From Lepturacanthus savala (lineage: Eukaryota > Chordata > Actinopteri > Scombriformes > Trichiuridae), in the NCBI GenBank assembly GCA_030544235.1, contig CM060465.1, positions 28,280,988-28,344,987 of the forward strand: 64,000 nucleotides of DNA, read 5' to 3'. A model generated the notes under the pieces. That model was not told the DNA's origin, searched no databases, and was given only the letters and a program-made list of their open reading frames with translations. This document shows, piece by piece, positions 1 to 11,439 of the stretch. The position numbers and the translations under genes were made by a program. How positions within the stretch are numbered: the first letter of the stretch is position 1; every line of letters begins with the position of its first letter.

Positions 1-56
1 GCCAAGAGAGCAGCCAAAATACAGGGACTATACAAAACCGGTGTAAGACACCAATC

Positions 57-130
57 TATTAATTAATTAATCAATCAATCAGTCAATTAACCAATCAGAC
101 AGTTAATCAAGTAATCAATCAGTCAATCAA
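57..130. repeat. Degenerate AATC/AATT tetranucleotide tract
   Basis: The stretch is built from ATTA, ATCA and GTCA four-base units with point changes (AATTAATTAATC, then ATCAATCAGTCA and so on). It is an aged tetranucleotide microsatellite. Units differ enough that recent length change is unlikely. The bases before and after it (1-56, 131-280) show nothing recognisable. Confidence 0.8.
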
Positions 131-280
131 CAAGAGAGCAACCTGGTAAGATCAGGAGTCAGACAACGGCCTACTCAAATAATACACAAGCACAAACAAA
201 ATGTGGCCGATTCAAAGTTTCTGACAAGGTTTTTAAATGCACCAAGTGAAATCAGATGGATGAGTCGAAATTACCCCATG

Positions 281-378
281 GCAGACTGGTGACCTGTCTG
301 GGATGTATCCCTGCCTCTCACTCTAAAGTACGCTGTGATTGGCTCCAGCAGCCACCAAGACCCTAATGAGGAATAGTG
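281..378 (+). mobile_element. SINE 3'-end fragment
   Basis: The bases match the last ~100 bp of the SINE present full length at 37740-38088. Shared blocks are the GGTGACC...CTGGGATGTATCCCTGCC segment, the GGCTCCAGCAG block and the CCTAATGAGGAATA block near the tail. The tRNA-like head and central body are absent. Several substitutions and a small insertion (CTCTAAAGTACG) make it an old, 5'-truncated copy. Confidence 0.7.
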
Positions 379-1028
379 CTTTTAGTGATATATTTTCAAA
401 CTTTCTTCCATTTTATGACTAACCCTCTATTCCATAGCCTTGCCATACCTCAACAATTACTTTGGCTCAATTTTTCTAAAAAGCAGCAATATAAAATATG
501 TTTACATAGTTCTTTGTAAAAAATAAACATGTCTTTTACTTTGAAAGACAAAATCACATAACCAGGAAATCCTGTTTTTATTCCTTTTTACATTCATAAA
601 AATCTTTTGAACCTCCAGGGCACATTTGTTGCAGCAATCCCAAATACCACAGTGTATTCTGGGCCAAAATTAGAAAGAGACACAAGAATTAGCATTTTAT
701 CACAGACATGTAAGAGATGTTTTTTTTTTTTTTTTACTTTGACATGTTTCGACAGTAACTTCCATCTTCTTCAGAAGGTCATACAAGATGTAGTTTGTGT
801 GACATGCTTTTATCAGCTGGTGTTATAGAGGTGTGACCCTCCTGTCGCTTCTGACAGGTCAGCCACACCTCCCGCTGTCAGTCAGCCTCCTCAGAACAGC
901 ACTCCAGGTGTGTGAAAGCTGTCAATGGTCATTAGTCATTAGTCATATTATAATTGAATACACAATGACCGCATACACATATTTCTTCCATTTTATTTCA
1001 CACTGAGTAAAACTAGCTAGCTCAGCTT
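379..1028. other. No gene seen; AT-rich unique sequence
   Basis: No recognisable exon, RNA or repeat family. A run of about 15 T lies at 721-735. The 73-codon frame at 607-828 crosses this T run (giving poly-Phe) and resembles no protein I know. Confidence 0.6.
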
Positions 1029-1055
1029 TATATATATATATGTGTGTGTGTGTGT
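1029..1055. repeat. (TA)n(TG)n microsatellite
   Basis: About six TA units pass into about seven TG units. The tract directly abuts the tail of the minus-strand SINE at 1056. A further TG run sits on the other side of that SINE (about 1366-1376), so the SINE appears to have inserted into a TG repeat. Confidence 0.9.
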
Positions 1056-1372
1056 CAGTCAGTCATTGGTCTGCTGGAGCCAATCCCAGCGCATTATGGC
1101 AAGAGGCAGGGATACACCCCAGATGGTCGCCAGCCTATCGTGGGCCACACACATCATTCACTCACACATACAAGCAATTTAAAGACACCAATTAACACCA
1201 ATGTTTTTGGACTGTGAGAGGAAGCCAGAGTACCCAATGGAAACCCACGCAGACACGGGGAGAACATGCAAACTCCACACAGAAAGGTCCCAGACCCAGG
1301 ACCAAGGAGGTCCTGAACGTGCGACCTTCTTGGTGTGAGGCAACAGTGCTAACCCCTGCGCCACCGTGTGTG
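1056..1372 (-). mobile_element. tRNA-derived SINE, near full length
   Basis: Read on the minus strand it has a tRNA-like head (box A-like GTGGCGCAGGGGTTAGC and a degraded box B), then the conserved body blocks CTTTCTGTGTGGAGTTTGC, GCATGTTCTCCCCGTGTC, CCAAAAACAT and TTAATTGG, and a tail of GACT units read here as GTCAGTCAGTCA. It is the same family as the copies at 281, 18477, 26309 and 37740. The family is a non-autonomous retroposon transcribed by RNA polymerase III and copied by a LINE. TG repeats on both sides may be, or may hide, the target duplication. Confidence 0.82.
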
Positions 1373-1529
1373 TGTGCTTTGCGTCACTATTTCCACCACA
1401 AACATGTCCTAGAATATGAAGAATGCATGAAACTAAGATCTGTGTCCTCTTCCATGTCTGTGTGTGTGTGCAAGATAATAATAATATTTATTAATGATAT
1501 AATTATAATAATATATATTGAACTGACAG

Positions 1530-2163
1530 CTTAACTCCACAGTTTCACCCTCCCCCCAAGTTAAGAGTCTGGGTGTCATCTTGGACAGTACACTATCTTT
1601 TCAATCTCACATCAGTAACATTACCCGAACCGCCTACTTCCATCTACACAATATTAATTGACTCCGCCCCCTTACCCCCCCACACTGCCGCCATCCTTGT
1701 TCACAGTCTTGTCACTTCCCGCCTTGATTACTGCAACTCTCTCCTCTTCGGCCTCCCTCAAAAAAACCCTTGTCCAGAATTCAGCTGCCCGCATCATAAC
1801 CCGTACCCCCTCCATCCACCACATCACTCCCATCCTCCAACAGCTTCCCTGGCTCCCAGTTCAGTTTCGCATCCACTTCAAAGTTCTCCTCCTTACATTC
1901 AAGGCCATCCACGACCTTGCCCCTACATATCTGTCCCATCTGTCTCATTACCACCCCAACTCAGAAACACAGACTCTTTCACCCTCTTCAAATCTAGAGT
2001 TAAAACACATCTGTTCAAAACTGCCTATCCACCATGACATCATCTCTGTTGTATGTATGTATGTTCTCCTTTCTCGTTTTTTTTGTGATTTAGATCTTCT
2101 ACTGACACTTAAATGTATTTTAAATGTATTACGCTGTTTTTTTAAATGTGATGTGATAAAATG
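1530..2163 (+). pseudogene. L2-type LINE reverse transcriptase C-terminus, decayed
   Basis: Conceptual translation gives the carboxy-terminal part of an L2/CR1-group LINE polyprotein, split over two frames. Frame 1 has LVHSLVTSRLDYCNSLL (about 1696-1746). A shift near a seven-A run (1760-1766) moves to frame 2 with VQNSAARIITR and LPWLPVQFRIHFK. The sequence then returns to frame 1 with NTDSFTLFKSRVKTHLF (about 1968-2018). Compared with the usual order of these motifs, a block of a few dozen residues between YLSHL and the NTDSF motif seems deleted. No catalytic reverse transcriptase motifs remain, so this is a 5'-truncated dead copy. It ends at an ATT microsatellite, as L2-type elements often do. 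Confidence 0.82.
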
Positions 2164-2182
2164 TATTATTATTATTATTATT
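2164..2182. repeat. (ATT)n tail of the LINE copy
   Basis: About six ATT/TTA units lie immediately after the 3' region of the LINE fragment. The position suggests the simple-repeat tail of the retrotransposon rather than an unrelated microsatellite. Confidence 0.6.
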
Positions 2183-2189
2183 GATGAAT

Positions 2190-3155
2190 ACATTTAAAAG
2201 AAATGGAAAAAAAACACCTAAATAACAAATATTTCAGCCATTATAGCAAAAATGTTCAATTTAATTGTTGGGATGATCAAATGAAATTCACCACATATTA
2301 TTAAGGTAGAAAATTCAGGCATTTAGTTGTTGGGCTTCGTGCTTGCTTGGCTCAGAAAAAAAATTACAAAAAATAAAATAATAAACAATTTAAATAAATA
2401 AACCTATCTTTTCATGAGTCATCATCAGAGAGGATACATGCGTTCAATTCAATTAAATATAAAGTATTAACAGAGGTACTGTACATGCCAAACATAAAAG
2501 CATGAGCTGAACACACTGATTTTGACTTGTCATTTAAATCTAAGCAGAGCTACAGTTTATGTTGAACAAGGAGATTCAGAATCAAATGGCTTTTGTTTTT
2601 ATCTTAAACGCTTTCTACTTTATAAAATATAATTCAAAGTTAAACAATAAACACTTACAATTAGTCATCATACTTCTTGTCATCTTCCCCCAGTGTCAGT
2701 ACAATACTAAAGTTCAAGTCAAGGTAATGACAACATGTCAGACTGTATAACATCAACCTTCAGGTTAAAAAAAGGAGCTTAGATGGATTTGTGGGTGTTT
2801 GCTCCACATGAATATATAGAAATGCTAATGCAGGCTTTACATGTATTAACATGTAGCAGAGTTTCAAACCAGAGGACAAGACAAGGATCCTTAATGTAGA
2901 ATTACACAATGAAATCCTCTGTGTGCACAGAAAAAGAGCTGGGTTAATGTGCTGCACAGAACTTGGTGAGCATTAATCTTCCTACGTCTGCACCAGCACT
3001 CCAACCTACAGTTGCAGTTATAGTTATAGTTCAACATTTTTGAAAATTGCCCATTGTCATTATTTCCATAGTCATAGTTCATCTTTTTTTTTTTGCCAAT
3101 ACAAGCTGTTTCCAGGCCAGTGGAGCTTTGCCGCAAGGTGCTCAGCTGCAACTAC
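2190..3155. other. No gene seen
   Basis: Very AT-rich sequence, with short open frames on both strands that lack any protein-like pattern. A 12-base T run is near 3085. Nothing repetitive was recognised. Confidence 0.6.
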
Positions 3156-3159
3156 ACAG

Positions 3160-3358
3160 CTAATGGTATTTTTTAGTTTCCCTCATCAGACTCAGCACAT
3201 ACACGATCCAGCAACTACCAAACACTGTGGTGGACGAGTTGTGACCTGCACATGGAACAATAACTGTGACATTATTACACATGAAGCAAAATAGTCAGGA
3301 CTACTTTCTTCAGTAAGCCACTGGGCCACTGATGAGGGAAACCAAAATATACCATTAG
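3160..3358. repeat. Foldback: 30-bp inverted repeat with 139-bp spacer
   Basis: The arm at 3160-3189 (CTAATGGTAT...CTCATCAG) is the reverse complement of 3329-3358 (CTGATGAG...ACCATTAG) at 28 of 30 positions. Such an arrangement is typical of a short foldback or MITE, but no target duplication was identified and the family was not recognised. Confidence 0.7.
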
Positions 3359-3359
3359 C

Positions 3360-5078
3360 CATATATTAGCTTGTGTTTGGCATCACTCAAAGTTTTCTAA
3401 GGGGACTCCCTACCAAAAGAAAAGACATTTTAAGCCAATTTACTGCTGTAATTATTCTCTAAATTATTAGAAAACACATAGTCACACATGAAGAAAAAAA
3501 TACTGTCAAATACCATGACACAATATATTTTTGAAAAATACCATGATATCAACTTTTGGTCATACTACCCAACTCTAATCGACAAAAAAAAGGTAAAACA
3601 CCTATTGCTATGACTATAGGAATCATGATGATGGGTGAATTTTCCGAAATGAACTATCCCTTTAAAAGTACAAAACCAAGACTCAAAAGAAAACACTGGA
3701 CACCAAAAACAGTTAATAAGAACAACATCTTGTGCTCGGAGGTCATACATAGTCCGAAACCAGGCGAGCAAACACGAGAGAGTAGCTGGAGAGCACGAAG
3801 ACACTCGGGCAACGGTGAAGGTGGAAACACCGGGCTGGAAATACACAGGGACTGATTATTAACTACATGAAAACAAAGAAGGAGCGAAACACAGGAGGCA
3901 ATCAACAAAGGCAGGGACACACACAAAGACATATCCAAATAAAACAGGACCTGGACACAAAACACCAAAACATGACCGAATATCCCAGTATGATGAGACG
4001 TACACTTAAAATAAAAGATCCTAATTCGATCCAATCAGCAGAATTGTGTGCGGTTGCATGTCAATCTTTTTTTTTAAACTACTATTTTCTCTTATTATTA
4101 TTTCCAGAGACATGAGAGGATCAATCTCAATCTCCTGTCTGTGTCAACTATAAATTGAATCATTATATGGGAAGCATAAACACGACTTTATCTATCTGTA
4201 GCTCAAATTTCCTGCCTCAGAGAAATACTGTGCAGTAAATTTCAAGCAATGTTTAAATTATTTACATACAAATATACTATTTAATAATTGTTTAAATGTG
4301 TTTATACTATATATACAAAGCTGGCATCACTTACCTATTAATAATGGGCTATAAAAGCAATCAACAGCTAATGAAAAGCCAACAATAAGGATCCTTTTAC
4401 CGTTAAAAACATGACAGGTGAAGTAAATACAGGGTTAAAGGTGGCTCTAATTAATACTGTACTGCTGTCAGGAAGCAGTGACAGCTCCCCAACCTCAAAA
4501 TGGAGTCTGGGAGAACCTGCAAATCCCTCAAGAGTTTTTTTTTTTTTTTTTCTCATTGGTGTGGGCTGTGAGTAGACATGGGAACCTGAGATAAGTGTTT
4601 TTCTTTGTTAGTCATGCTTCATGCCCCCTACATACTCTTGGAAATTAGAAAAAAAAAGGATCCTTCTCTCAAAGATGTAATCATCTTTGAATATCCAGAT
4701 TTTATTTTGAATGATTCGTCCTGCATTTTTTTTTTTTTATTTGGCACTCAAATGTATAACAACTGCAGGCATTTTTCAACTTTCAATTTTTTTTTTTTGC
4801 ATCTTGTACAAATTAAATAAAATAAAACCAGAAGTCAGATGAATAGTAATAACGTGTAGGCCACAGTTAGAAAGAAAAAATGTTAATATATCAAAAACAA
4901 CTGAAAGTAAGTATTAAATCTTTGAGGCAACTTTAATTGGATAAGGCTGCACTTTATTTGACATCATATATTGCAACATTTGCAACATGTACAACAAGTA
5001 CATTCTGCAAATCAGTATGTATATGTATGTAATCAGTATGAAATATGTGGAGGTTATTCAGTGGGAATCACACTCACT
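3360..5078. other. No gene seen; homopolymer-rich
   Basis: Unique AT-rich sequence with T runs (17 T at 4535-4551; shorter runs near 4730 and 4790). The overlapping frames of 60-126 codons on both strands at 3556-4115 share no conserved motif and read like chance frames. Confidence 0.6.
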
Positions 5079-5079
5079 A

Positions 5080-5134
5080 CTATATATATATATATATATA
5101 TATATACCTACCTATATATATATATACCTACCTA
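5080..5134. repeat. Interrupted (TA)n / (CCTA)n microsatellite
   Basis: About thirteen TA units, then CCTACC, more TA units and a second CCTACC. It is a compound simple repeat. Confidence 0.9.
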
Positions 5135-5186
5135 TCTGCCGAGTTCTTACAGGAGTGAATAAAATCATAGATGGGTGTGAGGAACA

Positions 5187-5240
<54 letters not shown>
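5187..5240. repeat. (ATT)18 microsatellite
   Basis: Eighteen uninterrupted ATT units. Purity and length suggest a length-variable locus. A leucine-only peptide read across it is an artefact. Confidence 0.95.
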
Positions 5241-5243
<3 letters not shown>

Positions 5244-6020
5244 TGTATTAAACATCTGACAAGATTAAAATTATTTTTATTCATTTATTTATTTTGGGGG
5301 GGCTCTGATTCCCGAATTGCTACAGACCTGGTGACATGTTTTCTACAAACATAAATCTGAAAAACATGGAAATATCAGCCAGGCTTCTGGAGGGAAATAT
5401 AAGCTTCTGGCCACGGAAGGGGCCACACGGCTCAGTGCAATGTATTCACTGTTCAGACCATTCTCATATTCTGTTGCCTGGCTCCAAGCTAATGAAAACT
5501 CAGACGATACAGAGAGAAGCCCCCCTGAGCATAAACACATTGCATAATAGGCACTTTCTTCCAAATGCTAACACCCCCAGAAAAGGTCTTACCATTTCAA
5601 GAGATATGAAGCACGAGCAGGGGTGAAAGAATATGGAAAACAATGTTTAATATACATTGTGACAAAGCGATATTTGTCGTGGTAGACTGCTGTTCTTTAA
5701 AGTGACCACCTTGTATTCACAAGAATAACATTCTACAAACATATAAACTCATTATTTTTTTACTATAAATCACAGAGGAAAAGAGGAAAAACATTTTCTG
5801 TTTGGAAGATTTATTTGTTCTCACGCTTCAGTCTACAGAGTTTTTTTTTTTTTTTTTTCCAAGACGGATAAATCAATGTAGATCTCAGCCAACATCTCTG
5901 GACTCTTAGGACTTTAATGAAGACATGCATTGTGTCCAATTGCTCATCCGTGTGCCTAATTGAAAGTAATTAAAGAAAAAGCCACATGCTCCAGTTTCCC
6001 TCTGGGTTATTTTTCTACAT
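5241..6020. other. No gene seen
   Basis: Unique sequence with 18 T at 5841-5858 and an eight-G run near 5294. No exon or repeat family recognised. Confidence 0.55.
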
Positions 6021-6024
6021 CTCT

Positions 6025-6370
6025 GGTCCGCTGCCCCCTGGTGGGCAAGGAAGGAATTGCAAGTGGGCCGCTAATTGTTTTGTGAAAAAAAAATAATAAT
6101 AAATAATAATAAATACAAAAATAAGAATTGTGTGGCAAATTAAAAATCTATTAGGCAGTTAAAAAAAAGAAAGAAATGACAAATTGACTTTCTGGCTAGT
6201 TGTAATCTGTTTGTGTGAGGATATGTTTGATCAGAATTAAAATGAACTTATAAAACTCAATAAAATATTCAGTGCTTTGATATGATATTCAACCTCTGTG
6301 TTATTTATTGGTCGGTTGTGGGCCCACACGTTTTTGAGAACATCAAGTGAGAAGGTTGAGAACCGCTGGC
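6025..6370 (+). mobile_element. hAT-like DNA transposon remnant (right end)
   Basis: The right edge GGTTGAGAACCGCTG (about 6355-6369) is the reverse complement of CAGCGGTTCTCAACC, a terminal sequence seen in many vertebrate hAT families (CAGYGGTTCTCAA type). Upstream lies TGGTGGGC...AAGTGGGCCGC, a block I associate with such elements. The matching left end and an 8-bp target duplication were not found, so the left limit is approximate. The interior is AAT-rich and non-coding. Confidence 0.5.
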
Positions 6371-6380
6371 TAAGACAAAT

Positions 6381-6652
6381 AGAGCTGCGATGACTATTTG
6401 ATTAATCAATTAGTTGATAACTCTTACATTATTTTCCAACTATTTTGATAATCAGTTATTAATTTAACATTTTTTAACAAAATGTCCAAATTATCTGGTT
6501 CCAGCTTCTCAAATCTTATTATTTTCTGTTTTATTTTTTATGCTGTATCTTCTGCTTTGTGAAACAGAGATTGATATTTTACACCATTTTAGGAACCAAA
6601 CAACTGATCGATTAATGGTTTCAATAAATAATAGATTAATCCACTATCCAGT
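6381..6652 (+). mobile_element. Dispersed element, GCTGCGATGACTATT type, copy 1
   Basis: It starts AGAGCTGCGATGACTATTTG followed by ATTAATCAATTAGTTGATAA, and ends with GATTAATGG/TTTCAATAAATAATAGATTAAT. Blocks such as TCTGGTTCCAG, ATTATTTTCTG and AACCAAACAA recur in the same order at 37335-37636. This resembles a very common teleost non-autonomous repeat whose ends begin (G)CTGCAACTAACGATTA. It has no coding capacity. Confidence 0.6.
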
Positions 6653-6654
6653 GT

Positions 6655-7890
6655 GGTCAGTGGTCAGCAGTCAGTACACAGTCTGTCTTCTCTGTGTGTT
6701 CTTATTCATTTCTGCCTTCCCTCGCGGTCGACAGCCTGTGTCTGTGATATATTTAAGAATATCAATGCAATTTCTCATTAAAGTTTCATCTGTTTTAGTG
6801 AAAGAATGGAGGATTTTCTCTCCACTCAACTTGATATTAAAAATTGAAACCTTTGTGATCATAACAAAGTTATTGTAAAAACTTTTTGTGCAACTGAGGA
6901 AGCTGTTTTTTTTTTTTTCAACGTTTTTTGGTACCTTTTTTAATGTGATGCTCGAAAAATGCGCGTTAAAACACACAATCGCGAGACTACACACGCTGAT
7001 GAAACAACTTCAGAATGTAGGTGCAACATCTCTGACATCCCCTTTTTGTAACATTATCACAAGGCCCTTGTATTTAATAATAAATTTGCGGTTCAGTTCG
7101 CAGAACTGCCTGTCCCTCTGGTGTACGTATCATTTCGCCAGAAAACCAGCGTCTTGGTGGAATGTTAGAGACTCGCTACTATCTCCAACTACCAGGCATG
7201 CACTGTGTGCCCTGGATTTGTCAAATCCATACAGAGAGCCTCTTGGTTTAAGTAATGAGAGTGATGATTGAATATTTAAGCACCTAATTAAATTCTCTTT
7301 TTACATTGGGGGGTACACTGCAACTTGGAGGCACTTGTGCTTGAGTAGTGCTACGTATTTGAGTGCTTATGGCTGGGAAAATGGACAATCCTGCTTTCCG
7401 CAATGAACATGACATTCAGGATTATGAGGGGCTACAAAGAAAGGGATTGGGAGGATTTAGAGCGATTGTTACAATGTTATCTGAATAAGAAAAAAAAAAA
7501 AACATAAATTCATTTTGATCATTAAAGCTGCGTAAGCCAATACGTTGTAATATGTTATAAATCAAGAGTCGATTTGTATGTTCTTGTAGTGAGCATACAT
7601 AGCTAACAAAACAGAATGGCTGCTAAATATATGGTTAAAAACACATCTGTGGGTATTTGCAAACCAATTATTTGCTTTTGAAGCTCCTATTTGCCCAAAT
7701 TTCAAATAGCATCTTCTTTTGGACTAAGGTTTGGTTGAATATTAGCCCTCAGTAGTACACCAATGCATTGCTCTTAAGACAGTTGACAAACTCAAGAAGC
7801 AGAAATGTCAATGATCAGATTATATAATCCATAATATTTGTGAACCAGGTGCATGAACTTGTTGTGTTCCCCAGGTAAAGCAATGGCTCT
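6655..7890. other. No gene seen
   Basis: Mostly unique. The 7365-7490 stretch has balanced composition without simple repeats and could be a conserved non-coding element. A run of about 14 A lies near 7490. The 127-codon frame at 6888-7271 begins with a poly-Phe T run and resembles no known protein. Confidence 0.5.
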
Positions 7891-7894
7891 TTGG

Positions 7895-8335
7895 CGGTGG
7901 TGTCCTCAGATTTTTCGAAGGGCAGGGGGTGAAATGAAAAAAGGACACATATAGCACGTCTATGCCACTGAAGAGGGCACTTTAGCATGTGTTTTGGCTC
8001 TAGAGGGCACATAAGTACAGGTTTTGGGTCCTAGAGGGTATTTAAGCATGTGTTTTGGCTCCCAAGAGGGCACTTTAACAGTTTTTAGCTGCCATGAGGA
8101 TATATTTGGCTTCTAAGGCAATCTTTAGAATGTGTTTTGGCTCCTAGAGGCCACTTTAACATGTTTTATAGCTCACATGAGGGCACTTTAGCACACAGTT
8201 TGGCTGCCATGTGGGTACTTTAGCACACATTTTGACTCCAAGAGCACACTTTAGAATGCGTTTTTGGTTTCTAGAGGCCACTTTAGCATGCCTTTTTGGT
8301 TTCCAAGAGGGCACACGTTTTGGCTGTCACTATTG
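7895..8335 (+). mobile_element. Minisatellite-bearing hAT-like element, copy 1 (expanded array)
   Basis: The left part (CGGTGGTGTCCTCAGA...CGAAGGGCAGGGG...CACATATAGCA) matches the left end of the complete copy at 53294-53547. From about 7971 about a dozen degenerate 31-33 bp units follow, with core GAGGGCACTTTAGCATG then TTTTGGCTCC. One unit, near 8095-8120, is shortened. The right terminal repeat is not convincingly present and the 8 bp on either side do not match, so the right edge is eroded. Short peptide frames here merely read through the repeat. Confidence 0.75.
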
Positions 8336-8339
8336 GATT

Positions 8340-11300
8340 CATTGATTGCAAGTCTGTCAAAAGTGATCTAATATTAACCAGCACCATCCACAAGTCTGTG
8401 AGAGGCAACGGAGCATAAAAACTGTTAACTTAAAATACAAACATCCCATGTGCTCCACCGATCCAACACCCAAAGCCACATCGCAGACTCAAAGCACTTT
8501 TCTGTAAACAACTAGGTCGATAGAAAGGTCAGGAGTAGCTGGACACGCTGGGCGGAAGAGAATTTTTAAGAGGCACTCAGGCACTACAAGAAATTTTCTG
8601 TACTGTAAAATGCCTGAAAATGTGAATGATCCATCAGTGATGCACCAGTAATCTCCCCAGCCACTGGACTCATGTCCTGTTTGCACATGATGAAGGCTTG
8701 AGGAGAACATTGGATCTGATGTGCAGCACAACGTTTTTGTTTTTTTTTATCCCCCGTGATAATAGCTGTGCGATGTTCAAATGTCTGCCTAATGTATGAT
8801 TCTAACCTTCATTTAAACCTCATGTTAACTTTTCTCTCATACACTTTTTTTTTCATCCCCTTTGCACACTAATATGACTGCTTGGGTAAGCACTCTCCTG
8901 CTGGATGTGCTCCTGGGATGGAGGTTTCTGCTTATTAAGACGTCCAACAAAATACAGAGATAGGCAAGTTCTAACCCTGACTTTAGGGGGAGAACCACTG
9001 AAGTTCAGGAATTAAAGATATCTTCAAATACCCTAGGTATGCTGCACCTGTTTAATTCAACAAATCCTGCCAACTCTTACTGTCGGAAATGAGGGGGGAA
9101 AAGACCTCACTCAGTGACACATCAGATTGGGAAAGAATAAAAGACATGAGTAACTTAGCAACTCTATGTTGTAATTACCCCTAAAGATGCATATACCAAT
9201 AAGATATTACCTTCACTGAATATCTATTCTATTCAGTGAAAAACATGGTGCTGAATATGTCCACTGAATGACAGTAGATGGTATCAAATTCTCAAAGCTG
9301 AGGCAAAGCTGCAGAATTTATATGAGCTAATTTGGGCACATTTTTTTCCTTTTACACCAGACATACTGCTATACATTAAGTATATTTTAAACAAACTGTG
9401 AGGCGCATTGTACAAATGCCCTGCAGCACAATTAAACGATGGCGATGCTGAAATCACAGCTATCAAATATTATGTGAAGGCTATTATTATGACCTGTGTG
9501 TTTAATACAATATTCACAGAGGTAATAACTGGATAAATCCTTTGAACTTTATAACTTTAATGTACATTTATTATTTCTGCCCATATTACAGCAGAGATAA
9601 AAAAAAAATAAGCAATACATCATAGACCTGTAATTTTAACAGGTTATGCGACTCATTCCCAGGACTGAACTTTGTTCAAAGTATTTCTTTTATTTTGTCA
9701 TTTCTAAGGCTTGCTGCAAAATGACTTCTGATCCAATTGTTGAATCGCTGCTCAATTGTCCGCAAATGCAATTACATTACAGTCCTTGTCTCTCAAGCAG
9801 CATGTGGCTTATGAAGAATTCTGTAGAGAAAATCACTTTGTGTGACAAGTACTGACTTTCTTTTTGCTTGAAGGTATGGTTCCCTTTTAAAGGTGCTTTA
9901 TATTGTCATTTCCCTGTTTAATATATTCATTTTTGCGGTCTATTTATAAAAATAGACCTCATGCAGTTAGACCTGTAGCAGCAATGATGCAGTCTGCCTT
10001 TTCACCTGCTCACTGTGATAAACCCGGTTTATCCTGTGATGATTATTTGTCTGACAAGTTCCCACTGTCTGTGCTCCAACCTTAGGTAAAAGGTCCCTGA
10101 ATGCTGATTAGAGAAAACCAAAAACACAGTATGACTTCAATCCTGGAGGGCAGATTATAATAAGTGGGACCATGAATGAGAGCGTCTTCTTTACTATTTT
10201 CTCCTCAGATCCCGATGGGTTGTTTCTCTTCAAAATAATACAAAATACTGCTCATGTTTAATAGAGCAGTCACATAGGCTCCAGTCCAAAAAAAACTAAA
10301 GCTGGAAGGTTGAACTGTGTATAAAAATGACTCCAGTATCCACTAACCCAAAAACTGCTACAGTACAATTCCAAATAACAAAAAAAACAAATCAAAACAG
10401 CATTGACTTATCAATTACAACCTTCATTAAATCACAAACTTTTTAAATACAGAATATACTGGATAAGCTTGGACACTTTCATTCAGGCAGCCCCAAACCT
10501 TGATCTCTGGGGGGTGAGTGGCAAAATGTTTTGCTTCACCATCTGTGTTTTGTCACTTGAATATGAATGTCAATGCTTTGGGGTACTTGCGAAAAACAAG
10601 GATTCTGTTGTTTTTCTTTGGAGGACGGTCTCAAAAATTAACAACACAGTTATCCAACTGTCAATTTCGCTCAATTCATTTTTAGATGCCGGTATTCAGC
10701 AGTATTTTTACTGAGCTAATGCAGCATGAAGTAGAAGGAAACCACAATCCTTCTTGACCTTCCGAGGCTTCAAGCTACATTGTTCTTTGTATTTATGGGC
10801 CTCCCTCTGTTTCTAGATGATCTACATTACTTATGGATCACTTCAGTTGCGATGATGTCCCAGTCCATTTACCGACAGATTTTCCATTTTATGTTTAAAG
10901 ATGGCAGTGTTTGTGCTCCATGATGTGAGACAAAGCCACTATCAAAGCTATGAGGTAGAGCCTTGACTGGCCCATTATCATTTTGACGAGGTTTTCATCG
11001 ATCAAACAAACTTTTAAATAAGCTTTATACCCCCAATATGTAACTTTCAAAGATTAATATACCTAAAAAATGTTTTGTGTACTTACATTACATTACAAAA
11101 TATTCCCAACAATTTTCAAACCTAGAGAATCATGTTCTTCTATTCAAACTAATGTGATGTTTCATTTGGTTGCCTGTTTATTTCCATGGATGCTCCATGT
11201 GGTAGTGCTATATGTTAAGTGCAAGAAGGATAATGTGTAAATCTGAAGCCAAATGATGGGCAGCATTTGCTTTTATGTATGTGCTGTATCTCATTATGTA

Positions 11301-11430
11301 TTCATTCATTCTAACAGTAAACAGAATGGTGCAGATCTAATAATGCAGCATGGTGCATCAACTACAGATAAGAGGCAAGATAACATATCAGCGTGATTTC
11401 ATATATATGTGGTCATAACTATGAAATTAG
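8340..11430. other. No gene seen; one small hairpin
   Basis: About 3 kb of unique AT-rich DNA. Perfect 11-bp arms at 9212-9222 and 9230-9240 (TTCACTGAATA/TATTCAGTGAA) flank a 7-base loop. Open frames up to 103 codons (10403-10714) lack recognisable domains. Confidence 0.55.
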
Positions 11431-11439
11431 AATCATGCC

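Noticed and set aside
1179..1364. Minus-strand 61-codon frame
   Set aside because: It lies wholly within the SINE copy.
6000..6030. Left end of the hAT-like element at 6.0-6.4 kb
   Set aside because: No CAGYGG-type end or duplicated 8-mer could be found there, so the left limit is left open.
7971..8335. Possible CRISPR-like array or coding tandem repeat
   Set aside because: Repeats are contiguous without unique spacers and belong to a dispersed hAT-like family.
8320..8343. Right terminal repeat and target duplication for the first minisatellite element
   Set aside because: Only a loose CTGT...CACTATTG resemblance, and the 8 bp outside do not match the left flank.
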